Part shown: positions 25,613-33,844 of the stretch, one piece after another
Numbering within the stretch: the first letter of the stretch is position 1
How the letters are laid out: each line of letters begins with the position of its first letter
From: Corynebacterium marambiense
GTDB lineage: Bacteria > Actinomycetota > Actinomycetes > Mycobacteriales > Mycobacteriaceae
Length of the DNA stretch: 64,000 nt
Direction of reading: 5' to 3'
Assembly (NCBI RefSeq): GCF_016342275.1
Contig: NZ_JAEIOT010000005.1
Coordinates: 248,001-312,000 of the forward strand
Notes under the pieces: generated by a model
Told to the model about the DNA's origin: nothing
The model's database searches: none
What the model saw: only the letters and a program-made list of their open reading frames with translations
Position numbers and translations under genes: made by a program

Positions 25613-27019
25613 TCACTTCAGTTCGCGGCTTCGGGCGGCTTTGGCCGCCTTCGCGGTATTCGCCCCCGGAGCCAGGAACGAGAGGCCGACGAGCGCACCG
25701 AACACGACGATGACCGAGAGAACCTGGTACCGGGCTGCGGAATCGGACAGCATCAGCATGGTGAGGACGACGAGCATGCTGAGCGTGATCCAGCCGAGCC
25801 ACGGGAAGCCCCACATGCGAACCGAGATCTCGTTGTTGCGTTCCAGCTCCGGGTGCAGGCGGAGGTAGCTGACGATGGTGAAGCCCCAGATGAGCAGCAG
25901 TGAACCACCCACGGCGTTGAACAGGAACTCGAGGAGGCCTGCCGGGTTCCAGTACTGCAGAGCGACGGAGACGAACGCGAAGAACATGCTGAGCAGCACG
26001 GCGTTCATCGGGACCCCGTCCTTGTTCGTCCGGCCGAGAAGCTTCGGGGCGTTCCCCCGGGTTGCGAGTGAGTAGGCGAAACGGGAGGTGCCGTAGATCT
26101 GGGCGTTGAACGCACTCAACAGCGCCAGGACGATCACGAGTTCCATGATCCCCACGATGCCCGGTACGTGCGCCATCTCGAGGACCCGGGTGAATGGGGA
26201 CTCGGCGGCAGAGTCCGCACCGCTGATCTGGTCGTAGGGCAGGAGGAAGGTGATCACGAGGACGGCGCCGAGGTAGAACACCACGATGCGCCAGATGACC
26301 GAGCGGACGGCGGTGGCGATGTTCCGCGCGGGATCGTCGGACTCCGCTGCCGCGATGGTGACGATCTCGATTCCGCCGAAAGCGAACGCCACGGCAAGCA
26401 GACCTGCCGCGACACCAGGGAGACCATTCGGCATGAAGCCGTGATCACCGATGAAGTTGCTGAAGCCGACCGGGTCCGTACCCGGCATGAGTCCGAAGAC
26501 AAGCAGCGCACCGATGATCAGGAAGATGATGATGACCGCGACCTTGATGAACGCGAACCAGAACTCGAACTCGCCGAACCCGGAGACCTTCCAGAGGTTG
26601 ATCGCCGCGAAAACGACGACGCAGACGAGAGCGGGTATCCAGGGAGCGACCCCGAACCACTGCGACATGATTCCGGCGGCGCCGGTCATCTCCGCACCCA
26701 TCACCATCACGAGCAGGTACCAGTACAGCCAGCCGGTGGAGAAACCGGCCCAGTGGCCGAGGGCCATCTCGGCGTAGTTGGAGAAGGAACCGGATGCCGG
26801 ACGGGCTGCCGCCATTTCCCCGAGCATCTGCATCACGAACACCACCAGGATGCCCGCGAAGACGTAGGCGAGGAGGACGGCTGGGCCGGCGATCTGGATG
26901 CCTACGCCAGTGCCGAGGAAGAGCCCCGCGCCGATTGCGGATCCCAACCCCATCATGGTCAGATGTCGTGTCTTCAGCCCGGAACCGAGTTCAGTTCTGG
27001 AGTTCTCAGTGATTGTCAT
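25613..27019 (-). CDS. aroP: Aromatic/neutral amino acid permease, AroP-like
   Basis: 468 residues from ATG 27019, 12 membrane segments. Conserved blocks are HLTMMGLGSAIGAGLFLGTG, MLGEMAAARPASGSFSNYAE, FGGIEIVTIAAAESDDP and LLSAFNAQIYGTSRF. It resembles corynebacterial AroP, which is encoded in the same place between dapD and a dapD paralogue; the symbol rests on that and on overall similarity, so substrate range is inferred. A longer upstream frame to 27805 is antisense to dapD2 and not coding. Confidence 0.82.
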   Translation of the reverse strand: MTITENSRTELGSGLKTRHLTMMGLGSAIGAGLFLGTGVGIQIAGPAVLLAYVFAGILVVFVMQMLGEMAAARPASGSFSNYAEMALGHWAGFSTGWLYWYLLVMVMGAEMTGAAGIMSQWFGVAPWIPALVCVVVFAAINLWKVSGFGEFEFWFAFIKVAVIIIFLIIGALLVFGLMPGTDPVGFSNFIGDHGFMPNGLPGVAAGLLAVAFAFGGIEIVTIAAAESDDPARNIATAVRSVIWRIVVFYLGAVLVITFLLPYDQISGADSAAESPFTRVLEMAHVPGIVGIMELVIVLALLSAFNAQIYGTSRFAYSLATRGNAPKLLGRTNKDGVPMNAVLLSMFFAFVSVALQYWNPAGLLEFLFNAVGGSLLLIWGFTIVSYLRLHPELERNNEISVRMWGFPWLGWITLSMLVVLTMLMLSDSAARYQVLSVIVVFGALVGLSFLAPGANTAKAAKAARSRELK

Positions 27020-27302
27020 GGATAAACAATAACTGTTGGTTCCCCTGTGCAAACGCTTAAAACCCCCGGCAGTGTCGAGGAAGCGGTGCGGATTCGGCCC
27101 GCGGTGTCCGGATCTCACCGGGCCGTCGTCGGTGTGCGGCCCTGTACGGTGCACAGACGCCTTGTGGCGATCGGCGCGGGTATCCCGGCAGAGTTGACCG
27201 GCAATGTGGTTTACGGGGGTGGTTGGTCCTGGCTCCTGCCCCCGCTGGGAACTTTGGGACAGGTGGAGTTGTGTAGGGAACAGTCCGGAATCTGAGAGAA
27301 GA

Positions 27303-28229
27303 TCAGCGGCGCCGGGCGACCGGCTCCGGGGATCCCGGCTCATGGTCAATGTGCCAGCCGGACTGACCGCTGAGCTGCGTCGCGGGAGCCGTGACACCGC
27401 TGTCTGGGAACCGGAGTGTGGTGGTTCGGTCGACGACAACGTTGTTGCCGATGACGCAGTCATCGCCGAGATCGATCCCGATGACGCCTGCGCCGACACC
27501 GATCCGGCAGTTGTCGCCCACACGGACCGGATGCGGGACGTCTGCCCCGCTCGCATCGTCTGTGAGGACGGTCGCAGATAACCCGATGTGGGTGCCCGCT
27601 CCGATGACGGTTCCCTCGGACATGAGACCCTCAATGTGGGCCGGTCCGACAGAGCCGGAGTTGTAGGACACGAAGCCCTCTCGCAGCACTCTGGTGCCTT
27701 CCGCGAGATGTGCCCCCAGACGGACCCGTTCGGCCTCGGCGATCCGGACACCGGTCGGCACCACGTAGTCCACCATTCGCGGGAGGATGTCGATGGCGTA
27801 GACATGGATCAGTCCCCTGGATCGCAGGGAGGTGCGCACGAACTCGAAGTTCTTCGGTAGGCACGGGCCCTTGTTTGTCCACACCACCGTCGCGAGGAGT
27901 GACTCGAGTCCCTCCAGATTGGTGTCGTGGGGGCGGATCATCCGGTGGCTCAGAAGGTGTAGTCGCAGGTACACGTCGTGCGCGTCGATCGGGGGTGCGG
28001 ATAGGTCGGGAATGGTCGTATGGACCGCCACCTGTTCAACCATCCGGTCCTCATCGAGCCTGACCAATGACAGGAGCTTTCGGCTCAGTTTCGCCGCTCC
28101 CAGCCGGATTGTTCCGGCGGACACCACCGGTTCCGCCGTGAGTTCCGGTTGCGGGTACCAGGTGTCCAGAACCGTGCCATCCATGGCGATGTTGGCGATA
28201 CCGACTGCGCTTGCTCCCGAAGTAATCAT
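27303..28229 (-). CDS. DapD paralogue (second succinyltransferase-like protein)
   Basis: 308 residues from ATG 28229, which lies 7 nt after TAAACT. It aligns along its length with DapD at 24544: [55 protein letters not shown], and beta-helix repeats [20 protein letters not shown]. The helix centre has diverged: MVEGRISAG becomes HIEGLMSEG, and [14 protein letters not shown] becomes GLSATVLTDDASGA. It may be a second isozyme, a regulator or an acyltransferase of changed specificity. It is divergent from dapE across 126 bp. Confidence 0.8.
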   Translation of the reverse strand: MITSGASAVGIANIAMDGTVLDTWYPQPELTAEPVVSAGTIRLGAAKLSRKLLSLVRLDEDRMVEQVAVHTTIPDLSAPPIDAHDVYLRLHLLSHRMIRPHDTNLEGLESLLATVVWTNKGPCLPKNFEFVRTSLRSRGLIHVYAIDILPRMVDYVVPTGVRIAEAERVRLGAHLAEGTRVLREGFVSYNSGSVGPAHIEGLMSEGTVIGAGTHIGLSATVLTDDASGADVPHPVRVGDNCRIGVGAGVIGIDLGDDCVIGNNVVVDRTTTLRFPDSGVTAPATQLSGQSGWHIDHEPGSPEPVARRR

Positions 28230-28355
28230 CGCCCCCAGTTTAGCTGCTTGTGCCCCGACAACAGACATGCTGTCTGACAGGATTACCCCGAAAGTGTCAC
28301 CGGGTGGGCTGAGGTCGAAAGGGGTGCGCGGACCGTGGGCGCTAGGGTGGGGTGC
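28230..28355. promoter_or_regulatory. Divergent promoters of the dapD paralogue and dapE
   Basis: Minus strand: TAAACT (28242-28237), 7 nt before ATG 28229. Plus strand: TAGGGT (28343-28348), 7 nt before GTG 28356. Neither gene has a clear ribosome site, so both look leaderless. The 126-bp gap also contains TCTGTCTGACAG (about 28271), an imperfect repeat. Confidence 0.45.
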
Positions 28356-29471
28356 GTGACCGACATCAGACTGGACCTCACCGCCGACCCCGTTGACCTG
28401 ACAGCACAACTGGTCGACATAGCAAGCCCTTCCCACCATGAGGGCGCGATCGCCGATGCCATCGAGTCCGCGCTCAGAGAACTCGCGGAGGGTACGGGAA
28501 TTGAGGTGCTCCGTCACCGCAACAACGTGCTCGCCCGTACCGACAGGGGACTGCCCGAACGGGTCATTCTCGCCGGACACATCGACACCGTTCCGGTGGC
28601 CGACAACGTCCCCTCCACACGCGGCACCGATGCCGAGGGCCGGGACACCCTCTTCGGCTGCGGGACCGTCGACATGAAGAGCGGCGACGCGGTCTTCCTC
28701 AATGCCTTCGCCCGGCTCGCGGAAAGCCCCGAGCTGTCTCGCGACCTCACCCTCATCTGTTATGAATGCGAAGAAATCGCCGCCGAGTTCAACGGACTAA
28801 CGCACCTGGTGAGGGATCATCCCGAATGGCTCACCGGTGACGTCGCCATTCTCGGGGAACCTTCGGGGTCGGTGATTGAGGCGGGCTGCCAGGGATCCAT
28901 CCGGGTGAAGATCACCGCGCACGGTGTCCGTGCACACTCCGCACGGTCCTGGCTCGGCCTCAATGCCATGCACCTTCTCGCACCGGTAATCGCCCGTATC
29001 GCCGAGTACCAACCCGGTGAGGTCTGCATCGACGGCTGCACGTACCGCGAAGGCATCAACATCGTGCGCTGCGAATCCTTCGTCGCCACCAACACGATCC
29101 CGGACGAGGCGGTACTCTATGTCAACTACCGCTTCACGCCAGACAAGACCGCCGACGAGGCGATGGCCCACCTGCACGACGTCCTCGGTATCCGGGGCGA
29201 CGAACGCTTCACCGTGGTTGCCGACGACATCTCCCCTGGAGCCCTCCCCGGTCTCGGGCAGCCCGCCGCCGCGGAGCTCGTCGAGGCCACCGGGGGAGAA
29301 TTCCGGGCGAAGTTCGGCTGGACCGACGTTGCCCGCTTCGCTGAACTCGGTATCCCGGCAGTGAACTTCGGTCCCGGCGACCCGTCCTTCTGCCACAAGC
29401 GCGACGAGCAGTGTCCGGTCCACATGATCACCGATGTCTCCGAGACCCTCCTGAACTACCTGCGCCACTGA
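28356..29471 (+). CDS. dapE: Succinyl-diaminopimelate desuccinylase DapE
   Basis: 371 residues from GTG 28356. M20 metallopeptidase blocks are present: AGHIDTVPVADN (first metal His and catalytic Asp), CGTVDMKSGDA (bridging Asp), CYECEEI (general base Glu and metal ligand) and a C-terminal FCHKRDEQ (His ligand). It cleaves N-succinyl-L,L-DAP to L,L-DAP and succinate. Start chosen from the -10-like TAGGGT and absence of coding features upstream (28335). Confidence 0.95.
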   Translation: MTDIRLDLTADPVDLTAQLVDIASPSHHEGAIADAIESALRELAEGTGIEVLRHRNNVLARTDRGLPERVILAGHIDTVPVADNVPSTRGTDAEGRDTLFGCGTVDMKSGDAVFLNAFARLAESPELSRDLTLICYECEEIAAEFNGLTHLVRDHPEWLTGDVAILGEPSGSVIEAGCQGSIRVKITAHGVRAHSARSWLGLNAMHLLAPVIARIAEYQPGEVCIDGCTYREGINIVRCESFVATNTIPDEAVLYVNYRFTPDKTADEAMAHLHDVLGIRGDERFTVVADDISPGALPGLGQPAAAELVEATGGEFRAKFGWTDVARFAELGIPAVNFGPGDPSFCHKRDEQCPVHMITDVSETLLNYLRH

Positions 29472-29596
29472 CCCGGAGTCGACCCGGCGAACCGGGCGCG
29501 CCGGTGGACCGGGGCGCCAGAACGGACGTGGGGCGTTACCCTGCATGGTGCAGACCCCGTTAGGCAACACCACAACGACAACCGCGAAGGACATCG

Positions 29597-30397
29597 ATGA
29601 GCGAGAACACCACGAGCCGGAACCGCTACATGCGCGGCCCCGTACTTGTGCGGGACGGCGGCACGCAGGAGTCCACCACGGACCAGCGGTTGCTGGACAC
29701 CCAGAAATCGACAGACTGGCTGCACGAGGATCCCTGGCGCGTCCTGCGGATTCAGAGCGAATTTGTCAACGGCTTCGGCGCCCTGGCAGAGATGCCCCTG
29801 GCTGTCACCGTCTTCGGGTCCGCCCGCCAGGGGGAGGAAACGGAGTACTACGCGCTCGGAAGGGAACTCGGGGAACAGCTCGTGGCTGCCGATTACGCCG
29901 TGATCACCGGCGGCGGCCCCGGACTGATGGAGGCCGGGAATCGTGGGGCGACCGAAGGCGGAGGATTGAGCGTGGGGCTCGGCATCGAACTGCCCCACGA
30001 GGAACGGCTCAACCCCTATATCGATCTCGGGCTCCATTTCCGGTACTTCTTCGTCCGCAAGACGATGTTTCTCAAATACAGCCAGGCCTTCGTCTGCCTG
30101 CCCGGCGGATTCGGCACCCTCGACGAGCTCTTCGAGGCGCTTTGCCTCGTGCAGACCGGAAAAATTACCAACTACCCGATCGTCCTGCTGGGCACCTCCT
30201 TCTGGTCCGGGTTGGTTGACTGGATCAGGGAGCAGCTCGTGGCCAACGGGATGATCGCGCCCGAGGACATGGATCTCGTCATGGTCACCGACTCCCCGGA
30301 GGAGGCCGTGGCCCACATTCGCGCCGCCCACCGGGGACTTGCCCGAGAAGCCGAGGAGACCGCCGCCCGTGACTCCGCGGCCGACGCCCGGGCCTAG
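29597..30397 (+). CDS. LOG/TIGR00730-family Rossmann protein
   Basis: 266 residues. The family motif PGGFGTLDELFE is present together with VFGSARQGEETEYYALGRELG and ITGGGPGLMEAGNRGA. Characterised LOG proteins hydrolyse cytokinin riboside monophosphate or other nucleoside monophosphates; Rv1205 occupies this position in M. tuberculosis. An N-terminal extension of about 50 residues precedes the core. The stop overlaps none of the next gene if that starts at 30402. Confidence 0.88.
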   Translation: MSENTTSRNRYMRGPVLVRDGGTQESTTDQRLLDTQKSTDWLHEDPWRVLRIQSEFVNGFGALAEMPLAVTVFGSARQGEETEYYALGRELGEQLVAADYAVITGGGPGLMEAGNRGATEGGGLSVGLGIELPHEERLNPYIDLGLHFRYFFVRKTMFLKYSQAFVCLPGGFGTLDELFEALCLVQTGKITNYPIVLLGTSFWSGLVDWIREQLVANGMIAPEDMDLVMVTDSPEEAVAHIRAAHRGLAREAEETAARDSAADARA

Positions 30398-30401
30398 CCC
30401 C

Positions 30402-31265
30402 ATGCGACCGCGACGTTCCGGATACGGGGGAGACGACGGTCTGCCGGTCGTGATGGCTATCGTCAACCGGACACCCGACTCCTTCTATGACCGGGGAGCC
30501 ACCTTCGCACTCGGGGACGCTCTCGAACGGGTCGACGCTGCGGTCGCGGCCGGCGCTCGCATCATCGACATCGGCGGTGTGAAAGCCGGTCCCGGGGGCC
30601 ACGTCGGCGAGGCAGAGGAGACAGATCGCGTCGTCCCGCTCATCGCTGCAACGGCGCGCAGGCACCCCGAGGTGACGGTATCCGTCGACACCTGGCGAGC
30701 CGGCGTCGCGGACGCGGCGATCACCGCGGGTGCACGGCTGATCAATGACACCTGGGCAGGTCACGACCCAGAGCTCGTTGAGGTTGCCGGCGCGCACCGT
30801 GTCGGTTACGTCTGTTCCCACACCGGGGGAGCGGTCCCCCGGACGCGGCCGCACCGCGTGCACTACGACGATGTGGTGGCGTCGGTGATCGACGAGACCA
30901 CCACGCTGGCGGAACGTGCCGTGACGTGCGGGGTTCCCGAGGACCTCGTCCTGATCGATCCGACGCACGACTTCGGAAAGAACACTTTCCACGGGCTTGA
31001 ACTACTGAGGCGCGTTGATGAACTCGTCGACACCGGGTGGCCCGTCCTCATGGCACTGTCCAACAAGGACTTCATCGGGGAGACCGTCGGTAGACCCCTG
31101 GAACGCAGGGTGTCCGGGACCCTCGCAGCGACCGCCTGGGCCGCGGCCCGCGGTGTTGCGGCCTTCCGGGTGCACGAGGTCGAGGACACCGTTGACGTAC
31201 TCCGGATGACCGCGGCGATTCGTGGCGACGTCCGCCCGGTGGCCGCAATCCGGGGGCTGGCGTGA
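30402..31265 (+). CDS. folP2: Dihydropteroate synthase-like protein, FolP2 type
   Basis: 287 residues from ATG 30402 (GTG 30369, inside the previous gene, is an alternative). A TIM-barrel pterin-binding domain: VMAIVNRTPDSFYDRG, AAGARIIDIGGVKAGPG, and VSVDTWRAGVADAAITAGARLIND. The order LOG-folP2-gpgS matches M. tuberculosis Rv1205-Rv1207-Rv1208. FolP2 proteins of mycobacteria lack measurable dihydropteroate synthase activity, so the real substrate may not be pterin. It overlaps gpgS by 4 nt (GTGA). Confidence 0.85.
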   Translation: MRPRRSGYGGDDGLPVVMAIVNRTPDSFYDRGATFALGDALERVDAAVAAGARIIDIGGVKAGPGGHVGEAEETDRVVPLIAATARRHPEVTVSVDTWRAGVADAAITAGARLINDTWAGHDPELVEVAGAHRVGYVCSHTGGAVPRTRPHRVHYDDVVASVIDETTTLAERAVTCGVPEDLVLIDPTHDFGKNTFHGLELLRRVDELVDTGWPVLMALSNKDFIGETVGRPLERRVSGTLAATAWAAARGVAAFRVHEVEDTVDVLRMTAAIRGDVRPVAAIRGLA

Positions 31266-32047
31266 TCGGGGGCCCGGTACTTCGGGATGTCAGTGTGGTG
31301 ATTCCCGCGCTCAACGAGGAATCGACCGTCGCGGGTGTCGTCGCCGCGATTCTCTCAGATGAGCCGGGTGAGGTGCTCGTCATCGACTCGGGTTCCCGGG
31401 ATGCGACGGCGGCTCGCGCCCGCGCCGCCGGTGCCCGCGTCCTGACACGGGAGGAAGCCCTCCCCGGAGTTCCGGTGAGACCCGGGAAGGGTGAGGTGCT
31501 CTGGCGTGGTGTCGCCGCTGCTCGGGGAACGGCGGTTGTATTCATCGACGCGGATCTGAGCGACCCCGAACCGGGGATGATCCGAGCGCTGATCGCTCCG
31601 TTCGACGATCCCCGGGTGCACCTCGTCAAGGGGGATCACCGCCGTCCACTCGGGGACGACATCGATGGTGGGGGTCGGGTGACACGACTGACGGCACTGC
31701 CGTTGCTTCGTGCCCTCAACCCCGAACTCGCCCACATCCGCCAACCCCTGACCGGCGAATACGCGATTCGCCGCCGTACCGCGGTCGATCTTCCCTTCGC
31801 CACGGGGTGGGGTGTGGAAGCGGGTCTACTCCTCGATGTCGCGTCCCGGTTCGGCCCCGCAGCCGTCGCCTCCGCCGACCTCGGGATCCGTCGTCACCGC
31901 AACAAGCCGACCCAGGATCTAGAGCCGGTGGCCGATGCGGTGGCAGCTGTGATTTTGTCGAGGAACGGCATCGATCCGGTGGGCGTGTGTACTACCCCCG
32001 AGCGTCCCCCGCTGTCCGTGCTGTACCCCGCAGCCACCGACGGGTAG
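31262..32047 (+). CDS. gpgS: Glucosyl-3-phosphoglycerate synthase GpgS (GT81)
   Basis: 261 residues, GT-A fold: VVIPALNEESTVAGVV, then KGEVLWRGVAAARGTAVVFIDADLSDP, containing the metal-binding DAD, and the C-terminal LTGEYAIRRRTAVDLPFATGWGVE. It transfers glucose from NDP-glucose to 3-phosphoglycerate, the first step of glucosylglycerate and methylglucose lipopolysaccharide synthesis. It is shorter than the roughly 320-residue mycobacterial enzyme, mainly at the N-terminus. The start GTG overlaps the folP2 stop. Confidence 0.88.
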   Translation: MIGGPVLRDVSVVIPALNEESTVAGVVAAILSDEPGEVLVIDSGSRDATAARARAAGARVLTREEALPGVPVRPGKGEVLWRGVAAARGTAVVFIDADLSDPEPGMIRALIAPFDDPRVHLVKGDHRRPLGDDIDGGGRVTRLTALPLLRALNPELAHIRQPLTGEYAIRRRTAVDLPFATGWGVEAGLLLDVASRFGPAAVASADLGIRRHRNKPTQDLEPVADAVAAVILSRNGIDPVGVCTTPERPPLSVLYPAATDG

Positions 32048-32111
32048 CCTGGTAGGGGTTGAGGACATACCCGCCACCATGATGAGTGGCCTGCCCCGAG
32101 GAGCTGACCCT

Positions 32112-32408
32112 GTGTTGACCTGGATCATTTACATTTGCATTCTGCTGGTCCTCATCGTCGTGTTCACCGTTGCGTTCGGGCTGTTGTTCGGACGGGGAGA
32201 GTCGCTTCCCCCGTTCGAGGAGCAGCTGCCCGACGTCCATGCACACAACGAAGCTGCTGTCCGAGAGGGGCGGGTCGGCGACATCCGTTTCCGGACTGTC
32301 CTACGTGGCTACCGGATGGATGAGGTCGACCGAGTGATTGAAGCCTACGAAAGCAGGATCGCCCGACTCCGGACCCAACTCGACAGGGATAACGCTCCGG
32401 TCGAGTGA
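32112..32408 (+). CDS. Small membrane-anchored DivIVA-like protein
   Basis: 98 residues from GTG 32112, which follows GAGGAG with about 9 nt spacing (ATG 32079 gives a longer version without a ribosome site). One membrane helix (WIIYICILLVLIVVFTVAFGLLFG) is followed by a DivIVA-domain segment FRTVLRGYRMDEVDRVIEAYESRI, the pattern in which YRMxEVDxFL binds partners or curved membrane. It corresponds in position to Rv1209. It probably acts at the cell pole or septum; this is inference. Confidence 0.78.
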   Translation: MLTWIIYICILLVLIVVFTVAFGLLFGRGESLPPFEEQLPDVHAHNEAAVREGRVGDIRFRTVLRGYRMDEVDRVIEAYESRIARLRTQLDRDNAPVE

Positions 32409-32510
32409 ATCAGTGCCGTGCCTGTGCCGGCCGTCGCCGGTGTGTTGAAAAAAGACTAGGCTGGTAGGCGATACTTCTTAAAACACAAGCTTGTGAAGGA
32501 GCTGGACGTA

Positions 32511-32678
32511 ATGGCAGCTATGAAGCCCCGGACGGGAAATGGTCCGATGGAAGCGGCTGAGGAGGGGCGCAAGATCGTCATGCGCATCCCCACCGATGGT
32601 GGTGGTCGTCTCGTGGTCGAGCTCAACAAGGAGGAAGCCGCCGAACTGGGTGCCCTCCTCGTCGAGGCTGCGGGCTGA
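32511..32678 (+). CDS. DUF3117 small conserved protein
   Basis: 55 residues from ATG 32511 with AAGGAG 9 nt upstream. The sequence MAAMKPRTGNGPMEAAEEGR with a C-terminal RLVVELNKEEAAELGALL is the near-invariant DUF3117 family of actinobacteria (Rv1211 position). Function unknown. It has its own good terminator downstream. Confidence 0.92.
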   Translation: MAAMKPRTGNGPMEAAEEGRKIVMRIPTDGGGRLVVELNKEEAAELGALLVEAAG

Positions 32679-32701
32679 CCCTGCCGCTTCAGCAGTAATC
32701 G

Positions 32702-32740
32702 GACCGTCCCGGCAGAAGAACGCCGCGGACGGTCTCTTTT
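32702..32740 (+). terminator. Rho-independent terminator after the DUF3117 gene
   Basis: GACCGTCC pairs with GGACGGTC around a 17-nt loop and is followed by TCTTTTCC. Confidence 0.75.
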
Positions 32741-32923
32741 CCGTCATACGACTCTCTGCATCGACGAAAAACCACCCTGTGGCGCCGTTGGGCAGGCTCG
32801 TTCGCTACGCGGAACGATCATGCGGGTATCATGAACCGCGCTGACCGGTCACTGTGCCCGGGCCGGATCAACAGCGGCGCCGGTGCACGATTCCATTCAC
32901 CAACGGTAAGGAGTTTCCCCGAC

Positions 32924-33790
32924 GTGCTCACAGATATCTCCGATGTTCTGGCGGATCCGGTGGATGGGAGTCCTCTGAGCCTCGACAGTGACAACTCCCG
33001 GCTGAACAGTGCGTCGGGCAGACACTACGGCATCGCCGGTTCCGGGTACGTGACACTGACCATCGATGAGGTCCACGCCGACCGGGCGGACGATGACCGT
33101 ATGGTCACAGCGCGCGAGACCTTCCTCTCCCGGGGACACTACGCCCCCTTCGTCGAGGCTGTGACCGGCGCGGTTCAGCTCGCCCTCGATGATGCCGGTG
33201 TCGACGATGACGCCCGCCCGGTTATCTGCGAGATTGGCGCAGGCACCGGGTACTACCTCTCCCACACACTTGATGATGTCGAGGGTGCCAGGGGCGTCGG
33301 CATCGACCTGTCGATCCCGGCTGCCGAACGCCTCACGACTTGCCATCCCCGGGTCGGGGCCGTCGTGGCGGACGCCCGGCACCGGCTGCCACTGCGGGAC
33401 GCGTCGGTTGATGTCGTCACCGTGGTGTTCGCTCCCTCGAACCCGAAGGAATTCGCCCGCGTCCTCAGGCCCGGTGGTCAGGTCGTTGTTCTCACCGCGG
33501 AAGCAGGACATCTCACGGAACTCCGCGAACCGTTGGGCATCCTCGATGTTCCCGAGGGCAAGGCTGCACAGGTCGTGGAGCAGTCCTCGGAGTGGTTCGA
33601 TCCGGTTGGGGAACCGGAGCTCGTCGAATTCACGATGCGCCTCGATCAGGAGTCGATCGCGACGCAGACGGGTATGAGCCCATCCGCACGCCATATTCCC
33701 TCGGAAATCCTCGCTGAACGCGCCGCACGGCTCCCGGACCACATGACCCTTACCGCTCGCGCAACCGTGACGCGGCTCCAGGTCCGCTGA
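32924..33790 (+). CDS. RlmA-like 23S rRNA guanine methyltransferase lacking the zinc-finger cysteines
   Basis: 288 residues from GTG 32924, with AAGGAG 10 nt upstream. The family pattern of RlmA/TlrB is clear: DRMVTARETFLSRGHYAPF, the SAM site EIGAGTGYYLSHTL, VFAPSNPKEFARVLRPGG, and a terminal half similar to RlmA. The N-terminal zinc-binding CPxC...C...H of RlmA reads DPVD and then SASGRHY here, so the cysteines are lost and only the His remains. It should methylate G in a 23S rRNA hairpin, but the changed finger leaves the target uncertain. Confidence 0.75.
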   Translation: MLTDISDVLADPVDGSPLSLDSDNSRLNSASGRHYGIAGSGYVTLTIDEVHADRADDDRMVTARETFLSRGHYAPFVEAVTGAVQLALDDAGVDDDARPVICEIGAGTGYYLSHTLDDVEGARGVGIDLSIPAAERLTTCHPRVGAVVADARHRLPLRDASVDVVTVVFAPSNPKEFARVLRPGGQVVVLTAEAGHLTELREPLGILDVPEGKAAQVVEQSSEWFDPVGEPELVEFTMRLDQESIATQTGMSPSARHIPSEILAERAARLPDHMTLTARATVTRLQVR

Positions 33791-33811
33791 CACCGGGGCC
33801 GACCCGCACAA

Positions 33812-33839
33812 CAGGAAAGCGGGGCGCTCCGCTTTCCTG
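33812..33839. terminator. Bidirectional terminator
   Basis: CAGGAAAGCGG pairs perfectly with CCGCTTTCCTG around GGCGCT, between the convergent methyltransferase and GH32 genes. Confidence 0.8.
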
Positions 33840-33844
33840 GTTCG

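Noticed and set aside
27020..27805. Upstream extension of the AroP-like permease frame to 27805
   Set aside because: The extension overlaps the dapD paralogue in another frame and has no permease features; ATG 27019 fits the family N-terminus.
28230..28580. Upstream extension of the dapD paralogue to 28580
   Set aside because: It would run antisense into dapE, and the -10-like TAAACT is 7 nt before ATG 28229.
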